From Pararhizobium mangrovi (GTDB taxonomy: Bacteria; Pseudomonadota; Alphaproteobacteria; Rhizobiales; Rhizobiaceae): a DNA stretch of 64,000 bases. The stretch lies in contig NZ_VHLH01000002.1 of NCBI RefSeq assembly GCF_006516965.1, forward strand, positions 124,001 to 188,000, given 5' to 3'. A program made the position numbers and the translations under genes. The notes beneath the pieces were generated by a model. It did not search any database. It was not told the DNA's origin and worked only from the letters and a program-made list of their open reading frames with translations. Shown piece by piece: positions 45,095 to 57,538 of this stretch. Each line of letters starts with the position of its first letter. Positions within the stretch are counted from its first letter, which is position 1.

Positions 45095-46627
45095 TCAGTC
45101 GTGCTCGATGCGTACGCCGATGCGCCTGCCGGTCAGCTTGCCGAGCTGCTGAAGCCGTCCGTTGACGCGCTCGCCGGCGAGATCGGCAAGCCGTTCGGGC
45201 ACGATCAGCACGACGTCCGCCTCGTCGTTCTCGTCGTGGACCGCTTCGAAGCGCAGCAGCGGCACCGCACCCGCCATCGAGGCGGAGAAAAGGTAGCCGA
45301 CCCGCAGGATGCCGCCGACGAGCTTGGCAAGCTGGACGAAGCGTTCGCCGGCGACCTTGGCGAGCGGCTCGGTCGCCGAATCGTCGCCCAACCCCTCGAA
45401 GCGATAGTAGTTCACGAGCGCCAGATAGGCCCGGCCGGCATGGCTTATGCCGGAAAACGAATTGTGCGCGATGATGTTGACGGCCTGGAGCCCACGATAG
45501 TCCGGATGCGCGCGCCAGGAAATATCGGCGAGCAGGCAGGCGGCGCGGCGATAGCGCGCTTCGTCGGTACTCTCGTCGACGCCGAAGACCGGCATGACAC
45601 GTTCGGTCCATTCGGCGATCTCGTAGGCATGTTCCGGCGAGCGGGCGCGCAGGAGCGCCAGTTCTTCGGCCGTGGCGAGCAGCGGGTCGCGCGCGCGTTC
45701 CTCAGCGTCGAGAAGCGAGAACAGGTAGCCCTCGCGTACGCCGAGGGCGGAGATCGAGACGGCCCGTGGCCGGATGGCGGCGATCGTCTCCTGCAGGGCC
45801 ACCGCGCCGAAGGGCAGCAGCGCACGGCGGTTCTTGGAAACCGGCTTGAGTTCGCACGAGCCGGTATCGCGAAGCCGCGCGACACGGGACAGAAAGTCCA
45901 TCATCGGCTCGAATTCGATCTCGTAGGCGTGCATCATGTGCAGCGGATAGCCGGTCTGTTCCATGTGCAGGCGAGCGATGTTCCGCCATGTGCCGCCGAC
46001 GGCGTAGAAGAGGCGGTTCTTGCCCTTGGCGAGAAACTTCGCGCCCTTGATCTGCCTGCGTGCGAAGGCGCGCGCCTTGGAAACGGAACCGCCGGCGAGG
46101 TCGGCGAGGCGCAAGCCGCCGAGCGGCAGGGTCACGCCGTCGCCGATCCTGCTGCCGCGTATGTCGACGAGTTCCAGCGAACCGCCGCCGAGGTCGCCGG
46201 CAATGCCGTCCGGCGCGGCAAAGCCTGAAATGACGCCGTAGGCCGAGTAGGTCGCCTCTTCCTTGCCGGAAAGAACGCGGATCGGCGCTTCGAGGATGGC
46301 TTCGGCCCGGCGGATGAACTCGGACCCGTTCTCCGCCTCGCGGGCTGCGGCCGTCGCGATGACGTGCATCTCGATCGCCTGCGCCTGGCGGCTCAGAGCG
46401 CGGAAACGCTTAAGCGCGGAAAGTGCGCGCTCGACGCCGGCATCGTCCATGCGGTTCGTCGCGACGAGGCCGCGTCCGAGACCGCAAAGCACCTTTTCGT
46501 TGAAGAGGATGGAGGGCGAACGGCTCAGGCGCTCGTAGATGACGAGGCGCACGGAGTTGGAGCCGATGTCGATGACGGAAACGGGCCGGAATCCCGAAAT
46601 CCGGCCGAGCGCTTCCGACTCGATCAC
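45095..46627 (-). CDS. ppx: Ppx/GppA family exopolyphosphatase
   Basis: Ppx releases phosphate from polyphosphate ends and may also hydrolyse pppGpp. The 510 residues have the ASKHA-fold ATPase-like core with VIDIGSNSVRLVIYE, LCGLGRGL and GDLGGGSLELV, and a C-terminal HD-like helical domain (about 320-510). It follows ppk by 28 bases on the same strand, so synthesis and degradation of polyphosphate are co-encoded. Confidence 0.95.
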   Translation of the reverse strand: MIESEALGRISGFRPVSVIDIGSNSVRLVIYERLSRSPSILFNEKVLCGLGRGLVATNRMDDAGVERALSALKRFRALSRQAQAIEMHVIATAAAREAENGSEFIRRAEAILEAPIRVLSGKEEATYSAYGVISGFAAPDGIAGDLGGGSLELVDIRGSRIGDGVTLPLGGLRLADLAGGSVSKARAFARRQIKGAKFLAKGKNRLFYAVGGTWRNIARLHMEQTGYPLHMMHAYEIEFEPMMDFLSRVARLRDTGSCELKPVSKNRRALLPFGAVALQETIAAIRPRAVSISALGVREGYLFSLLDAEERARDPLLATAEELALLRARSPEHAYEIAEWTERVMPVFGVDESTDEARYRRAACLLADISWRAHPDYRGLQAVNIIAHNSFSGISHAGRAYLALVNYYRFEGLGDDSATEPLAKVAGERFVQLAKLVGGILRVGYLFSASMAGAVPLLRFEAVHDENDEADVVLIVPERLADLAGERVNGRLQQLGKLTGRRIGVRIEHD

Positions 46628-46655
46628 GAAAACGCTCCCGTCGTCCGCGTGCCGG

Positions 46656-48851
<2,196 letters not shown>

Positions 48852-48921
48852 CGGCTTTCCGTTCGATTGTCTCAACTTCGGGCGTGGCTAAGCGTATTCC
48901 GCGACATCGCGATGACGTGTG

Positions 48922-49605
48922 CTAGCCAGCATGCTCAGCCTGCGCCAGCGCTTCGGCGGCCACCGCCCGGGTAATGCGCACGCTGCGCGAAAGGGCGATC
49001 TCGTCCATGCGCGCGACGAGATCCTGGGCGGCGAAGAGCGAGCGTTCCATGCGCATGACGAGATAGTGCACCACCTTGTCGTCGATTTCGATCTGCCGGT
49101 CGGCGAAAAGCTTGAAGATCACCTGCGCGAGCAGTGGCTCGTCCGGTTCGCCGATCTCGACGACCGTCGCCGCGGCAAGGCGCGAAGCGAGGTCGGGCAG
49201 GGTGACGGCCCAGGCGGCGGGTCGCGCGCGTGCCGTCATCAACACGCTCGTGCCTGCCTGGCGAACCGCGTTGATGATGTGGAAGAGGGCCGTGTTCGCA
49301 AAACCCGCACGGTCGGCGTCCTCGATCAGTACCGGCCCTTCGGAAGCGGCCTCGGCGCCGGTGCGCGCGGCGCTCTCGCCCGGCAGAACGGTCGTCGCGC
49401 CGGAGCGTTCGCGCCAGATATTGGCGAGATGGGACTTGCCGCATCCGGGCGGACCGGCGAGCACGACGACCGGCGAGCCCCAGTCGGGCCAGCGATCGAC
49501 GATGCCGACGGCCGCGCGCACCGGCTCGCACACGGCGAGATCGTCGCGCGTGCGCGCCGCGTCGTGCGTGAACGAAAGGGGGATCTGGTGTGCCTGCCCG
49601 TTCAT
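48922..49605 (-). CDS. hdaA: DnaA-related replication regulator HdaA
   Basis: HdaA stimulates ATP hydrolysis by DnaA bound near the replication clamp, preventing over-initiation. The 227-residue protein has an N-terminal beta-clamp binding motif (QIPLSF, residues 7-12), an AAA+ domain with Walker A GPPGCGKSH (51-59) and sensor/arginine-finger regions, and lacks the DnaA domain IV that binds DNA. The start overlaps the perM stop (ATGA). Its association with ppk is typical of Hyphomicrobiales. Confidence 0.93.
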   Translation of the reverse strand: MNGQAHQIPLSFTHDAARTRDDLAVCEPVRAAVGIVDRWPDWGSPVVVLAGPPGCGKSHLANIWRERSGATTVLPGESAARTGAEAASEGPVLIEDADRAGFANTALFHIINAVRQAGTSVLMTARARPAAWAVTLPDLASRLAAATVVEIGEPDEPLLAQVIFKLFADRQIEIDDKVVHYLVMRMERSLFAAQDLVARMDEIALSRSVRITRAVAAEALAQAEHAG

Positions 49606-50768
49606 CGCCTGCCTCCGTTTCGCTCGTCGTATCGCGCGGCCTCAATCTTGCCTCCCGGACGGCGGCCGGGTTCGGGTACGCCCGGATGCAGACCGTCGTC
49701 GGGCGCGCCGACATAAAGCGCGCTTTCGAGATAGCGGGCGAGGGCGAAGCGCACGAGCACGGCGATCGCGGCGGATGCCGGGACGGCGATCAACGTCCCT
49801 ACGAAGCCGAAGATCGAGCCGAAGGCGAAGAGCGCGAACATCAGCCAGACCGGATGAAGCCCGACGCTGTGTCCGACGAGCTTCGGCTGGAGGATGTTGC
49901 CCTCGATGAATTGCCCGGTGAAGAAGACCGCCGCCACGAGCGCGATCATCGTGTAGTCCGGCCAGTATTGCACGAGCGCGACCCCGATCGCCAGAACCAG
50001 CCCGATGAACGAACCGATATAGGGAATGAAACTGATCAGCCCCGCGAAGAAGCCGATCAGGAGGCCGAAATTGAGGCCGACGACCGTCAGCCCGAGGGCG
50101 TAGTAACAGCCGAGGATGAGGCAGAGGCTTCCCTGTCCGCGCACGAAGCCGGCGATGGCATGGTCGATGTCGCGGGCGATCGTGCGCACGTCCGTCAGGT
50201 GCTGGCGCGGGATCCAGGCGTCGACACGCGTGACCATGCGGTCCCAGTCGAGCAGCATGTAGAAGGCGACGACCGGCGTCACGACGAAGAGGGCGATGAT
50301 GTCGAGCAGCGCCTTGCCCGAATTCCACAGTTTCTTCAGCAGCGTCGCCAGGAAGCCGGCGCCCTGGCTGATGGCGTCGGCGAAGGAGTTGCGGATGTTG
50401 CCGACCTGGTCGGTCAGCCAGTTCGGCAGGAAGTCGAGCTTCGGCGAGGTGACGAGCTGCTGCAGCTCGGTCACGTAGCCGGGCAGGCGCTGGATGAAGT
50501 CGGAGGTCTGGTTGACGAGAAGCGGAACGATGATGACGAGCGCCAGCGCGAAGACGACGAGGAACATGACGAGGATGACGATCGTCGCCATCAGCCGGCT
50601 GAGTCCCAGGCGTTGGAGCCGGTCGGCGACGGGATCGAGGAAGTAGGCGAGCGCCATGCCTGCGACGAAGGGCAGGAGGATGGAGTGAAAGAGGATCAGG
50701 AAGACGACGAGGAAGACGAGGACGCAAACCCAGAAGATGGCCTGACGGCGCAGCGATGTAGCGTTCAT
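49602..50768 (-). CDS. AI-2E/PerM family transporter
   Basis: This 388-residue membrane protein has about eight transmembrane segments and the family features FVAGMALAYFLDPVADRL, a central amphipathic region, and PYIGSFIGLVLAIG. PerM-family members have been linked to autoinducer-2 export or Na+/H+ exchange; assignment is uncertain. The C-terminal 40 residues are polar. It is translationally coupled to hdaA. Confidence 0.87.
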   Translation of the reverse strand: MNATSLRRQAIFWVCVLVFLVVFLILFHSILLPFVAGMALAYFLDPVADRLQRLGLSRLMATIVILVMFLVVFALALVIIVPLLVNQTSDFIQRLPGYVTELQQLVTSPKLDFLPNWLTDQVGNIRNSFADAISQGAGFLATLLKKLWNSGKALLDIIALFVVTPVVAFYMLLDWDRMVTRVDAWIPRQHLTDVRTIARDIDHAIAGFVRGQGSLCLILGCYYALGLTVVGLNFGLLIGFFAGLISFIPYIGSFIGLVLAIGVALVQYWPDYTMIALVAAVFFTGQFIEGNILQPKLVGHSVGLHPVWLMFALFAFGSIFGFVGTLIAVPASAAIAVLVRFALARYLESALYVGAPDDGLHPGVPEPGRRPGGKIEAARYDERNGGRR

Positions 50769-50916
50769 GCGTCGTTCCCGAGCCTTGCCTACGTTGCCGC
50801 GCTTGCCGCTGCGATCCGGCGCCGCTTCGACCTTGCCGGCGCTTTGCCATACATAGGACGGGATAGGCCGTGCCGGCGCGCGCGGTCAAGCGGGCAACGT
50901 CTGGTAGGGAGAATGC

Positions 50917-51897
50917 ATGAAACTCGACGCCGAATCACTTGTTTTCGCTCTCGACGTCAATACCGACGGATCGGCGGTTTCGATCGAGGCGGACGCGCTC
51001 GACGACCTGGAGGGCCCGTCGGCCTGGCGCTGGATCCATCTCGACCGTACGGGGCCGACCTCGAAGGCCTGGCTCGAAGAGATCGGCGACCTTTCGGAAG
51101 CGGCGAGCGAGGCGCTCTTCGACGAGGAGACCCGGCCGCGCGCCAACGTCATCGACGACAACGTCGTGATCATCCTGCGCGGCGTCAATCTCAATCCCGG
51201 CGCCGAGCCCGAGGACATGGTCGCGCTGCGCATGCTCGTCAGCGGCAGATCCGTCGTCACGCTGAGGCGCAGTCGCGTCTTCGCCGTCCAGTCGATCCGC
51301 GACGACGCGCTGGCCGGACGCGGACCGAAGGGGCCGGGGGCCTTCGTCGCCGAACTCGCCGAAGGGCTGACGGACCGGCTCGCCGGCACGATCGACCAGT
51401 TGGAGGATCGCGTCGACCATCTGGAGGACCAGAGCCTCGCCGCGCAGGACGATCGATCGCTCGCCGACGAGCTCGTCGACGTGCGCCGCGAGATCGTCGC
51501 GTATCGCCGTTTCCTCGCTCCGCAGCGTGAGGCGCTGATGCGCATTCTCAACCTGCGTCGGCCCTGGCTCGACGAGGATTCGCGCGAGCAGCTGAGCGAG
51601 ACGCAGGAGACGCTTTCGCGGGTGATCGAGGGTCTCGACGCCATACGGGAGCGTGCGGCGATCCTTCAGGAAGGTGTTGCCGGTCGCTCGGCCGAGCGCA
51701 TGAACCGGACGATGTACACGCTTTCCATCGTCGCGACGGTCTTTCTGCCGCTGAGCTTCGTCACCGGTCTCCTCGGCATCAATGTCGGCGGCATTCCCGG
51801 AACGCAGTCCTCGCTCGGCTTCGTCGCGGTATGCGCCATCATCGTCGTGCTCGCGATCGTCGAGCTTTGGATCTTCTGGCGGCGCCACTGGTTCTGA
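50917..51897 (+). CDS. zntB: ZntB/CorA family cation transporter
   Basis: The 326-residue protein has a large cytosolic N-terminal domain (about 1-260) and two C-terminal membrane helices. The pore motif reads GINVGGIPG, the ZntB-type variant of the CorA GMN motif; ZntB-like proteins move Zn2+ with protons. [18 protein letters not shown] is the first helix. In relatives perM and purM are often neighbours, so this gene looks inserted between them. Mg2+ or other metal transport cannot be excluded. Confidence 0.88.
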   Translation: MKLDAESLVFALDVNTDGSAVSIEADALDDLEGPSAWRWIHLDRTGPTSKAWLEEIGDLSEAASEALFDEETRPRANVIDDNVVIILRGVNLNPGAEPEDMVALRMLVSGRSVVTLRRSRVFAVQSIRDDALAGRGPKGPGAFVAELAEGLTDRLAGTIDQLEDRVDHLEDQSLAAQDDRSLADELVDVRREIVAYRRFLAPQREALMRILNLRRPWLDEDSREQLSETQETLSRVIEGLDAIRERAAILQEGVAGRSAERMNRTMYTLSIVATVFLPLSFVTGLLGINVGGIPGTQSSLGFVAVCAIIVVLAIVELWIFWRRHWF

Positions 51898-51985
51898 AGT
51901 CCCGGCCGATAGGGCTTGCGTGCGGGACGAAGGCCATGTCAATTGCGCCCGCGCGCCGAGTGCGGTGCTCACCGGGAGACGGACG

Positions 51986-53056
51986 ATGAGCGAGAGCCGA
52001 AAGGGCATGACCTACAGCGATGCCGGCGTCGACATCGACGCGGGCAATGCGCTCGTGAATGCGATCAAGCCGCTGGCGCGCGCAACGCGCCGGCCGGGTG
52101 CGGACGGGCGGCTCGGCGGTTTCGGCGGCGTCTTCGACCTGAAGGCGACGGGCTTTTCCGATCCGATCCTCGTGGCGGCGAACGACGGCGTCGGGACGAA
52201 GCTCAAGATCGCGATCGAGAGCGGCAGGCACGAGACGATCGGCGTCGATCTCGTCGCCATGTGCGTCAACGACCTCGTGGTGCAGGGCGCCGAACCGCTG
52301 TTCTTCCTCGACTACTACGCCACCGGCAAACTCGATACCGCCACCGGTGCGACGATCGTCGGCGGTATCGCGGAAGGCTGCCGGCAGGCCGGTTGCGCGC
52401 TGATCGGCGGTGAAACGGCGGAAATGCCGGGCATGTACGCCGATGGCGACTACGACCTTGCCGGCTTCGCCGTCGGCGCGGCCGAGCGCGGTCGCCTGCT
52501 GCCGAAGATCGACATGCATGCCGGCGACGTCCTTCTGGGCCTCGCTTCGTCGGGCGTCCACTCCAACGGCTATTCGCTCGTGCGCCGCATCGTCGAGAAG
52601 GCGGGTCTCGACTGGCGTTCGCGGGCGCCGTTCGGAGGTGGCGGCAGCCTCGGCGGTGCGCTTCTCGAGCCGACGCGCATCTATGTCCGGCCGCTTCTTC
52701 GCGCGCTTGCGAAGACCGACGCCATCCGCGGTTTCGCGCACATCACCGGGGGCGGCTTCACGGAGAACGTGCCGCGGGTGCTGCCGGCGGGCATCGCCGC
52801 CGAAATCGACCTTTCGGCCATTCGCGTTCCCCCGGTCTTCGGCTGGCTCTCGAAGGCCGGCAAGATCGCGTCGACGGAAATGCTGCGCACCTTCAATTGC
52901 GGCATCGGCATGGTCGCGATCGTCGCGCCGGAAGGCGCGGACGACGTCAAGGCGATGCTGGAAGCGGAGGGCGAAACGGTCTGCACGCTCGGCCGGCTCG
53001 TCGGGCGCGAGGAGGACGAGCCGCGGCTGCGCTATCGGGGCAAGCTCGCACTATGA
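51986..53056 (+). CDS. purM: phosphoribosylformylglycinamidine cyclo-ligase
   Basis: PurM closes the imidazole ring to make AIR in purine synthesis. The 356 residues start at the ATG 51986 (site GGGAGACGG) and contain [26 protein letters not shown], the [14 protein letters not shown]-binding loop and [16 protein letters not shown]. Its stop overlaps purN by four bases. Confidence 0.97.
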   Translation: MSESRKGMTYSDAGVDIDAGNALVNAIKPLARATRRPGADGRLGGFGGVFDLKATGFSDPILVAANDGVGTKLKIAIESGRHETIGVDLVAMCVNDLVVQGAEPLFFLDYYATGKLDTATGATIVGGIAEGCRQAGCALIGGETAEMPGMYADGDYDLAGFAVGAAERGRLLPKIDMHAGDVLLGLASSGVHSNGYSLVRRIVEKAGLDWRSRAPFGGGGSLGGALLEPTRIYVRPLLRALAKTDAIRGFAHITGGGFTENVPRVLPAGIAAEIDLSAIRVPPVFGWLSKAGKIASTEMLRTFNCGIGMVAIVAPEGADDVKAMLEAEGETVCTLGRLVGREEDEPRLRYRGKLAL

Positions 53057-53724
53057 CGGCGAAGCGCGTGCGCGTCGCGGTCCTGATTTCAGGCCGGGGA
53101 AGCAACATGGCGGCCCTTCTCGCGGCCGCCGGGAACGAGGAATTTCCTGCCCACATCGCCGTGGTGATCGCCGACCGGGCGGACGCCGCTGGTCTCGCCA
53201 CCGCCGACGCGGCGGGCATTCCCGCTATGGCCGTGCCGCGGCGCGATTATTCGGACAAGGCGGCCCACGAAGCGGCGATCGAGGCGCAGCTCCATCGCCA
53301 CGATATCGATCTCGTGTGCCTCGCAGGCTTCATGCGATTGCTTTCCGGCGCGTTCGTCGCGCGCTGGCAGGGGCGCATCCTCAACATCCATCCCTCGCTG
53401 CTGCCGCTCTTTCCGGGTCTCGATACCCACGCGCGTGCCCTTGCGGCAGGCGTCCGGCTGCACGGGTGCAGCGTGCATTTCGTGACCGAAGGCATGGACG
53501 AGGGGCCGATCGTCGCGCAGGCGGCCGTGCCCGTGGAATGCCACGACACTGCTCAGACCCTTTCCGAACGCGTGCTGGCCGCCGAACATCGCCTCTATCC
53601 GGCCGCGTTGCATGCCGTTGCGAACGGATCGGTGCGGCTCGACCCGGCGACCGGCAGAAGCGTCTTTTCCGCCGATCCGCGGGAACGGGCGATGGAAGAA
53701 GCGATCCTCTTTTCCGGCCTCTGA
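53053..53724 (+). CDS. purN: phosphoribosylglycinamide formyltransferase
   Basis: PurN formylates GAR with 10-formyl-tetrahydrofolate. The 223 residues show the SGRGSNM phosphate loop, the catalytic Asn-His pair in LNIHPSLLP, and the catalytic Asp in DEGPIV. The ATG overlaps the purM stop (ATGA). It converges on rnd with an 11-base gap. Confidence 0.96.
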   Translation: MTAKRVRVAVLISGRGSNMAALLAAAGNEEFPAHIAVVIADRADAAGLATADAAGIPAMAVPRRDYSDKAAHEAAIEAQLHRHDIDLVCLAGFMRLLSGAFVARWQGRILNIHPSLLPLFPGLDTHARALAAGVRLHGCSVHFVTEGMDEGPIVAQAAVPVECHDTAQTLSERVLAAEHRLYPAALHAVANGSVRLDPATGRSVFSADPRERAMEEAILFSGL

Positions 53725-53735
53725 GCGACGCCGCT

Positions 53736-54887
53736 CTAAAGTGCGACTGCCTCGATCCGGCGATCGACGAAGCGCAGTGCCGTGCGTCCGGCGATGAGGT
53801 CGAGCGCCGGCTCGCCGAAGAGTTCGCGCCGCCAGCCCTTGAGCGCCGGCACGTCCGCATCCTCGCCGGAAACGGCGATCTGCTCCAGGTCGTCGCCGCT
53901 GGCGACGATCTTGGTGGCGACGGCGTGCTTCTCGGCTACGAGCTTGAGAAGCACCTTGAGAAGGTCGATCGCCGCGGCACTGCCCTCGGGTGCCGAGCGC
54001 TGGCGCGGAAGCTTCGGCAGATCCTCCTTCGGCTTATCCAGCGCGTCCTGCACCAGCGCGACGATCGCCTGGCCCTGCTGCGAACGCTCGAAGCCACGCG
54101 AAACGCTGCGCAGGCGCGTCATCGCCTCGGCACTTGCCGGCTTCTGCTGGGCGATCTCGTAGATGCCGTCGTCCTTGATCACCCGACCGCGCGGCACGTT
54201 GCGTTCGCGTGCCTCGCGCTCGCGCCAGTCGGCGAGCGCCTGCATGATGGCGAGCTCGATCGGCTTGCGCACGCGCATCTTCAGCCGCTTCCAGGCGTCT
54301 TCCGGACGCGTATAGTAGGTCTCGCGTGATTCGAGGATCGCCATCTCCTCGTTCAGCCAGTGAGCGCGGCCCTCGCGCTCCAGCTCGGCGCTCAGGTGAA
54401 GGTAGACGTCGCGAAGATGCGTCACGTCGGCGAGCGCGTATTCGAGCTGCATGTCCGAAAGGGGTCGCCGGCGCCAGTCGGTGAAGCGCGAGGTCTTGTC
54501 GAGCTGCTCGCCGACCGTGCGTTTGACCAGCTGATCGTACGAGATCGAATCGCCGAAGCCGCACACCATCGCCGCCACCTGCGTGTCGAAGGTCGGGTGC
54601 GGGATCATGTCGGCGCGGTGGAAGATGATCTCGACGTCCTGCCGCGCGGCGTGAAAGACCTTGACGGTCGTCTCGTCGCCCATCAGCGCGAAGAACGGCG
54701 CGAGATCGATGTCGGGGGCGAGCGGATCGACGAGGACCGCCATGTCCGGTGCCGCCATCTGAATGAGGCAGAGCTCCGGCCAGTAGGTCGTCTCGCGGAT
54801 GAATTCGGTATCGACGGTGACGAAGTCGGATCGGGCGAGGTCCCGGCACGCGGAAGCGAGCGCCTCGGTGGTCGTTATCATGTCCAT
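53736..54887 (-). CDS. rnd: ribonuclease D
   Basis: RNase D is a 3'-5' exoribonuclease that trims tRNA precursors. The 383 residues contain the DEDD exonuclease motifs VTVDTEF, HAARQDVEI and YALADVTHLRDVY, followed by an HRDC domain (about 205-290) and a second helical domain. The start at 54887 (MDMITTTEAL) is preferred; 54881 and 54905 are in frame too. It diverges from aspS. Confidence 0.94.
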   Translation of the reverse strand: MDMITTTEALASACRDLARSDFVTVDTEFIRETTYWPELCLIQMAAPDMAVLVDPLAPDIDLAPFFALMGDETTVKVFHAARQDVEIIFHRADMIPHPTFDTQVAAMVCGFGDSISYDQLVKRTVGEQLDKTSRFTDWRRRPLSDMQLEYALADVTHLRDVYLHLSAELEREGRAHWLNEEMAILESRETYYTRPEDAWKRLKMRVRKPIELAIMQALADWREREARERNVPRGRVIKDDGIYEIAQQKPASAEAMTRLRSVSRGFERSQQGQAIVALVQDALDKPKEDLPKLPRQRSAPEGSAAAIDLLKVLLKLVAEKHAVATKIVASGDDLEQIAVSGEDADVPALKGWRRELFGEPALDLIAGRTALRFVDRRIEAVAL

Positions 54888-55103
54888 GTGGCGCTCATAA
54901 CGCATATGGACACGCTTGTCTCGCACGGGCGTGGGCGGCGATGCCGATCATGCGGTCGAAGACGTTCCGCCCGCATGCACCGGCACTGCTCGCCTTGACA
55001 AATCGCGGTCGCCATGCGCTTTTCCGCGCGATTTTCGGGCCGGTTCCGGCATCGTGCCGCCACCCGTTCGCCCGCCTTCGCACCAAGTTTCGGGAATTGC
55101 CCC

Positions 55104-56897
55104 ATGCACCGCTACCGCAGCCACACCTGCGCCGCCCTCCGCAAGGCCGACGAGAACGAGACGGTCCGGCTTTCTGGCTGGGTCCATCGCGTGCGCGACC
55201 ATGGAGGCTTGCTCTTCATCGACCTGCGCGACCATTACGGCATCACCCAGGTCGTCGCCGATCCCGATTCGCCAGCCTTTCCGGCGGCCGAAAAGGTGCG
55301 CGGCGAATGGGTCGTGCGCATCGACGGCCGCGTCAAGGTGCGCACGTCCGAAACGGTGAACCCGAACATGGAAACGGGCGACATCGAGGTCTACGCCGAG
55401 GAGATCGAGACCCTTTCGGCAGCGAAGGAACTGCCGCTGCCCGTCTTCGGCGAGCCGGACTATCCGGAGGATCTGCGCCTTCGATACCGCTTCCTGGACC
55501 TCAGGCGCGAAACGCTGCACGCCAACATCGTCCGGCGCACGCAGGTCATCGCCGCCATCCGCCGCAGGATGGGCGAGATCGGCTTCACGGAGTTCTCGAC
55601 GCCGATCCTGACGACGTCCTCGCCGGAAGGTGCGCGCGACTTCCTCGTGCCGAGCCGCATCCACCAGGGCAAGTTCTACGCCCTGCCGCAGGCGCCCCAG
55701 CAGTACAAGCAGCTCATCATGGCGTCGGGCTTCGATCGCTACTTCCAGATCGCGCCGTGCTTCCGCGACGAGGACCCGCGCGCCGACCGGCTGCCCGGCG
55801 AGTTCTACCAGCTCGATCTGGAGATGAGCTTCGTCGAGCAGGAAGACGTGCTTGCGACGATGGAACCGGTCGTCCGCGACCTCTTCACCGAGTTCGCCGA
55901 GGGCCGGCCGGTCACCGAGACGCTGCCGCGCATTCCCTACGCCGAAGCGATCCGTAAATACGGCACGGACAAGCCGGACCTTCGGAACCCGATCGAGATG
56001 CAGGCCGTCACCGAGCATTTCGCCGGTTCCGGCTTCAAGGTCTTCGCAGGCATGATCGAGCGGGACCCGAAGGTGGAGGTCTGGGCGATCCCGGCCAAGA
56101 CCGGCGGCAGCCGCGCTTTCTGCGACCGCATGAATTCCTGGGCGCAAGGCGAGGGTCAGCCGGGGCTCGGCTACATCTTCTGGCGCGAGGAGGACGGCGC
56201 GGTCACCGGTGCCGGTCCGCTAGCCAAGAACATCGGGCCGGAGCGCACCGAGACGATCCGCACGCAGATGGACCTCGAGGCGGGCGACGCCTGCTTCTTC
56301 GTGGCTGGCCTGCCGGCGAAGTTCCACGAGTTCGCCGGCGACGCGCGGGACCGCGTGGGCAGCGAACTCGAACTGACGGACCACGAGCGCTTCGCACTTG
56401 CCTGGATCGTCGACTTTCCGTTCTTCGAGTGGAACGACGACGAGAAGAAGGTCGATTTCGCGCACAACCCGTTCTCCATGCCGCAAGGTGGCATTGAAGC
56501 GCTCGAGGGCGAAGAGCCGCTCGGCATCAAGGCGTTCCAGTACGACATGGTCTGCAACGGCTACGAGATCGCTTCGGGCGGCATCCGCAACCATATACCG
56601 GAGCTGATGGTGAAGGCCTTCGGCACCGTTGGTCTCGACGAGACCGTGGTCGAGGAGCGTTTCGGCGGTCTCTACCGCGCCTTCCAGTATGGTGCGCCGC
56701 CGCATGGCGGCATGGCGGCGGGGATCGACCGCATCGTCATGCTGCTCGTCGGCGCGCGGAACCTGCGCGAGATCACCATGTTCCCGATGAACCAGCAGGC
56801 GCAGGACCTGCTGATGGGCGGTCCGAACGAGGCCTCCGTCGCGCAGCTCGCCGAACTCGGCCTGCGCGTCATTCCGAAGGCCAAACGCGAGGACTGA
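55104..56897 (+). CDS. aspS: aspartyl-tRNA synthetase
   Basis: This class IIb synthetase charges tRNA-Asp. The 597 residues have the anticodon-binding OB domain at the N-terminus ([28 protein letters not shown]), motif 2 [19 protein letters not shown], a GAD insertion domain (about 300-415) and motif 3 [11 protein letters not shown]. Motif 2 has LPGEF where many bacterial enzymes have QPEF, a common alphaproteobacterial variant. The ATG at 55104 gives the usual N-terminal length. Confidence 0.96.
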   Translation: MHRYRSHTCAALRKADENETVRLSGWVHRVRDHGGLLFIDLRDHYGITQVVADPDSPAFPAAEKVRGEWVVRIDGRVKVRTSETVNPNMETGDIEVYAEEIETLSAAKELPLPVFGEPDYPEDLRLRYRFLDLRRETLHANIVRRTQVIAAIRRRMGEIGFTEFSTPILTTSSPEGARDFLVPSRIHQGKFYALPQAPQQYKQLIMASGFDRYFQIAPCFRDEDPRADRLPGEFYQLDLEMSFVEQEDVLATMEPVVRDLFTEFAEGRPVTETLPRIPYAEAIRKYGTDKPDLRNPIEMQAVTEHFAGSGFKVFAGMIERDPKVEVWAIPAKTGGSRAFCDRMNSWAQGEGQPGLGYIFWREEDGAVTGAGPLAKNIGPERTETIRTQMDLEAGDACFFVAGLPAKFHEFAGDARDRVGSELELTDHERFALAWIVDFPFFEWNDDEKKVDFAHNPFSMPQGGIEALEGEEPLGIKAFQYDMVCNGYEIASGGIRNHIPELMVKAFGTVGLDETVVEERFGGLYRAFQYGAPPHGGMAAGIDRIVMLLVGARNLREITMFPMNQQAQDLLMGGPNEASVAQLAELGLRVIPKAKRED

Positions 56898-56968
56898 GCG
56901 GGCGAACGATCCCGCTTCGCCGCCGGCCGAAGTTTCGCTATACCAGCGGTTGGCGAAAGGGTTCGGCG

Positions 56969-57532
56969 ATGCAGCGTATCGTGATCCTCGGCAATGCAGG
57001 AAGCGGCAAGTCGACGCTTGCACGCGAGGTCGGCGCCCGCGCGGGCCTGCCGGTGGTCCACCTCGACCGGCTCTTCTGGCGGCCGGGCTGGGGCAAGGCG
57101 ACGCCGGCGGAGTTCCACGCCGACCTCGTCCGCGCGCATGCCGGGGAGCGATGGGTCAGCGAAGGCAACTATCACCGGCAAAGCTTCGCCATCCGCCTCG
57201 CGCGCGCCGATCTCGTCGTCTGGCTGGATACGCCGCGCGGCGTCTGCATGAAGCGCGTGCTCGTCCGCAGCTTCCTCGACCGGCCTCGGCCGGACATGGC
57301 CGACGGCTGCCGGGAACGTCTCGACGCGGATTTCGTGGTCTTCCTTCGCTACGTCTTCGGTTTCGACCGCACGGCCCGCCCGCGCATCGAGGCCGAACGG
57401 CTGCGCACGTCGCCGGACGTTCCCGTCACGCGACTTCGCGGACGGCGCCGCATCACGCGTTTCCTCCAGGCGCTTCCCGAACGCGTGACGCAGGGCGTGC
57501 CCCTCATGGACCGAGAGGCACGCGAGGGCTGA
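56969..57532 (+). CDS. P-loop NTPase, adenylate-kinase-like (FlaR-like)
   Basis: The 187-residue protein has a Walker A motif GNAGSGKST (8-16), VHLDRLFWRPGWG typical of the 'DNA topology modulation'/AAA kinase-like group, WVSEGNYH and DLVVWLDTPRGV. It probably phosphorylates a small molecule or nucleotide but the substrate is unknown. It follows aspS by 71 bases and converges tightly (6 bases) on the next gene. Confidence 0.82.
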   Translation: MQRIVILGNAGSGKSTLAREVGARAGLPVVHLDRLFWRPGWGKATPAEFHADLVRAHAGERWVSEGNYHRQSFAIRLARADLVVWLDTPRGVCMKRVLVRSFLDRPRPDMADGCRERLDADFVVFLRYVFGFDRTARPRIEAERLRTSPDVPVTRLRGRRRITRFLQALPERVTQGVPLMDREAREG

Positions 57533-57538
57533 AAGTCT

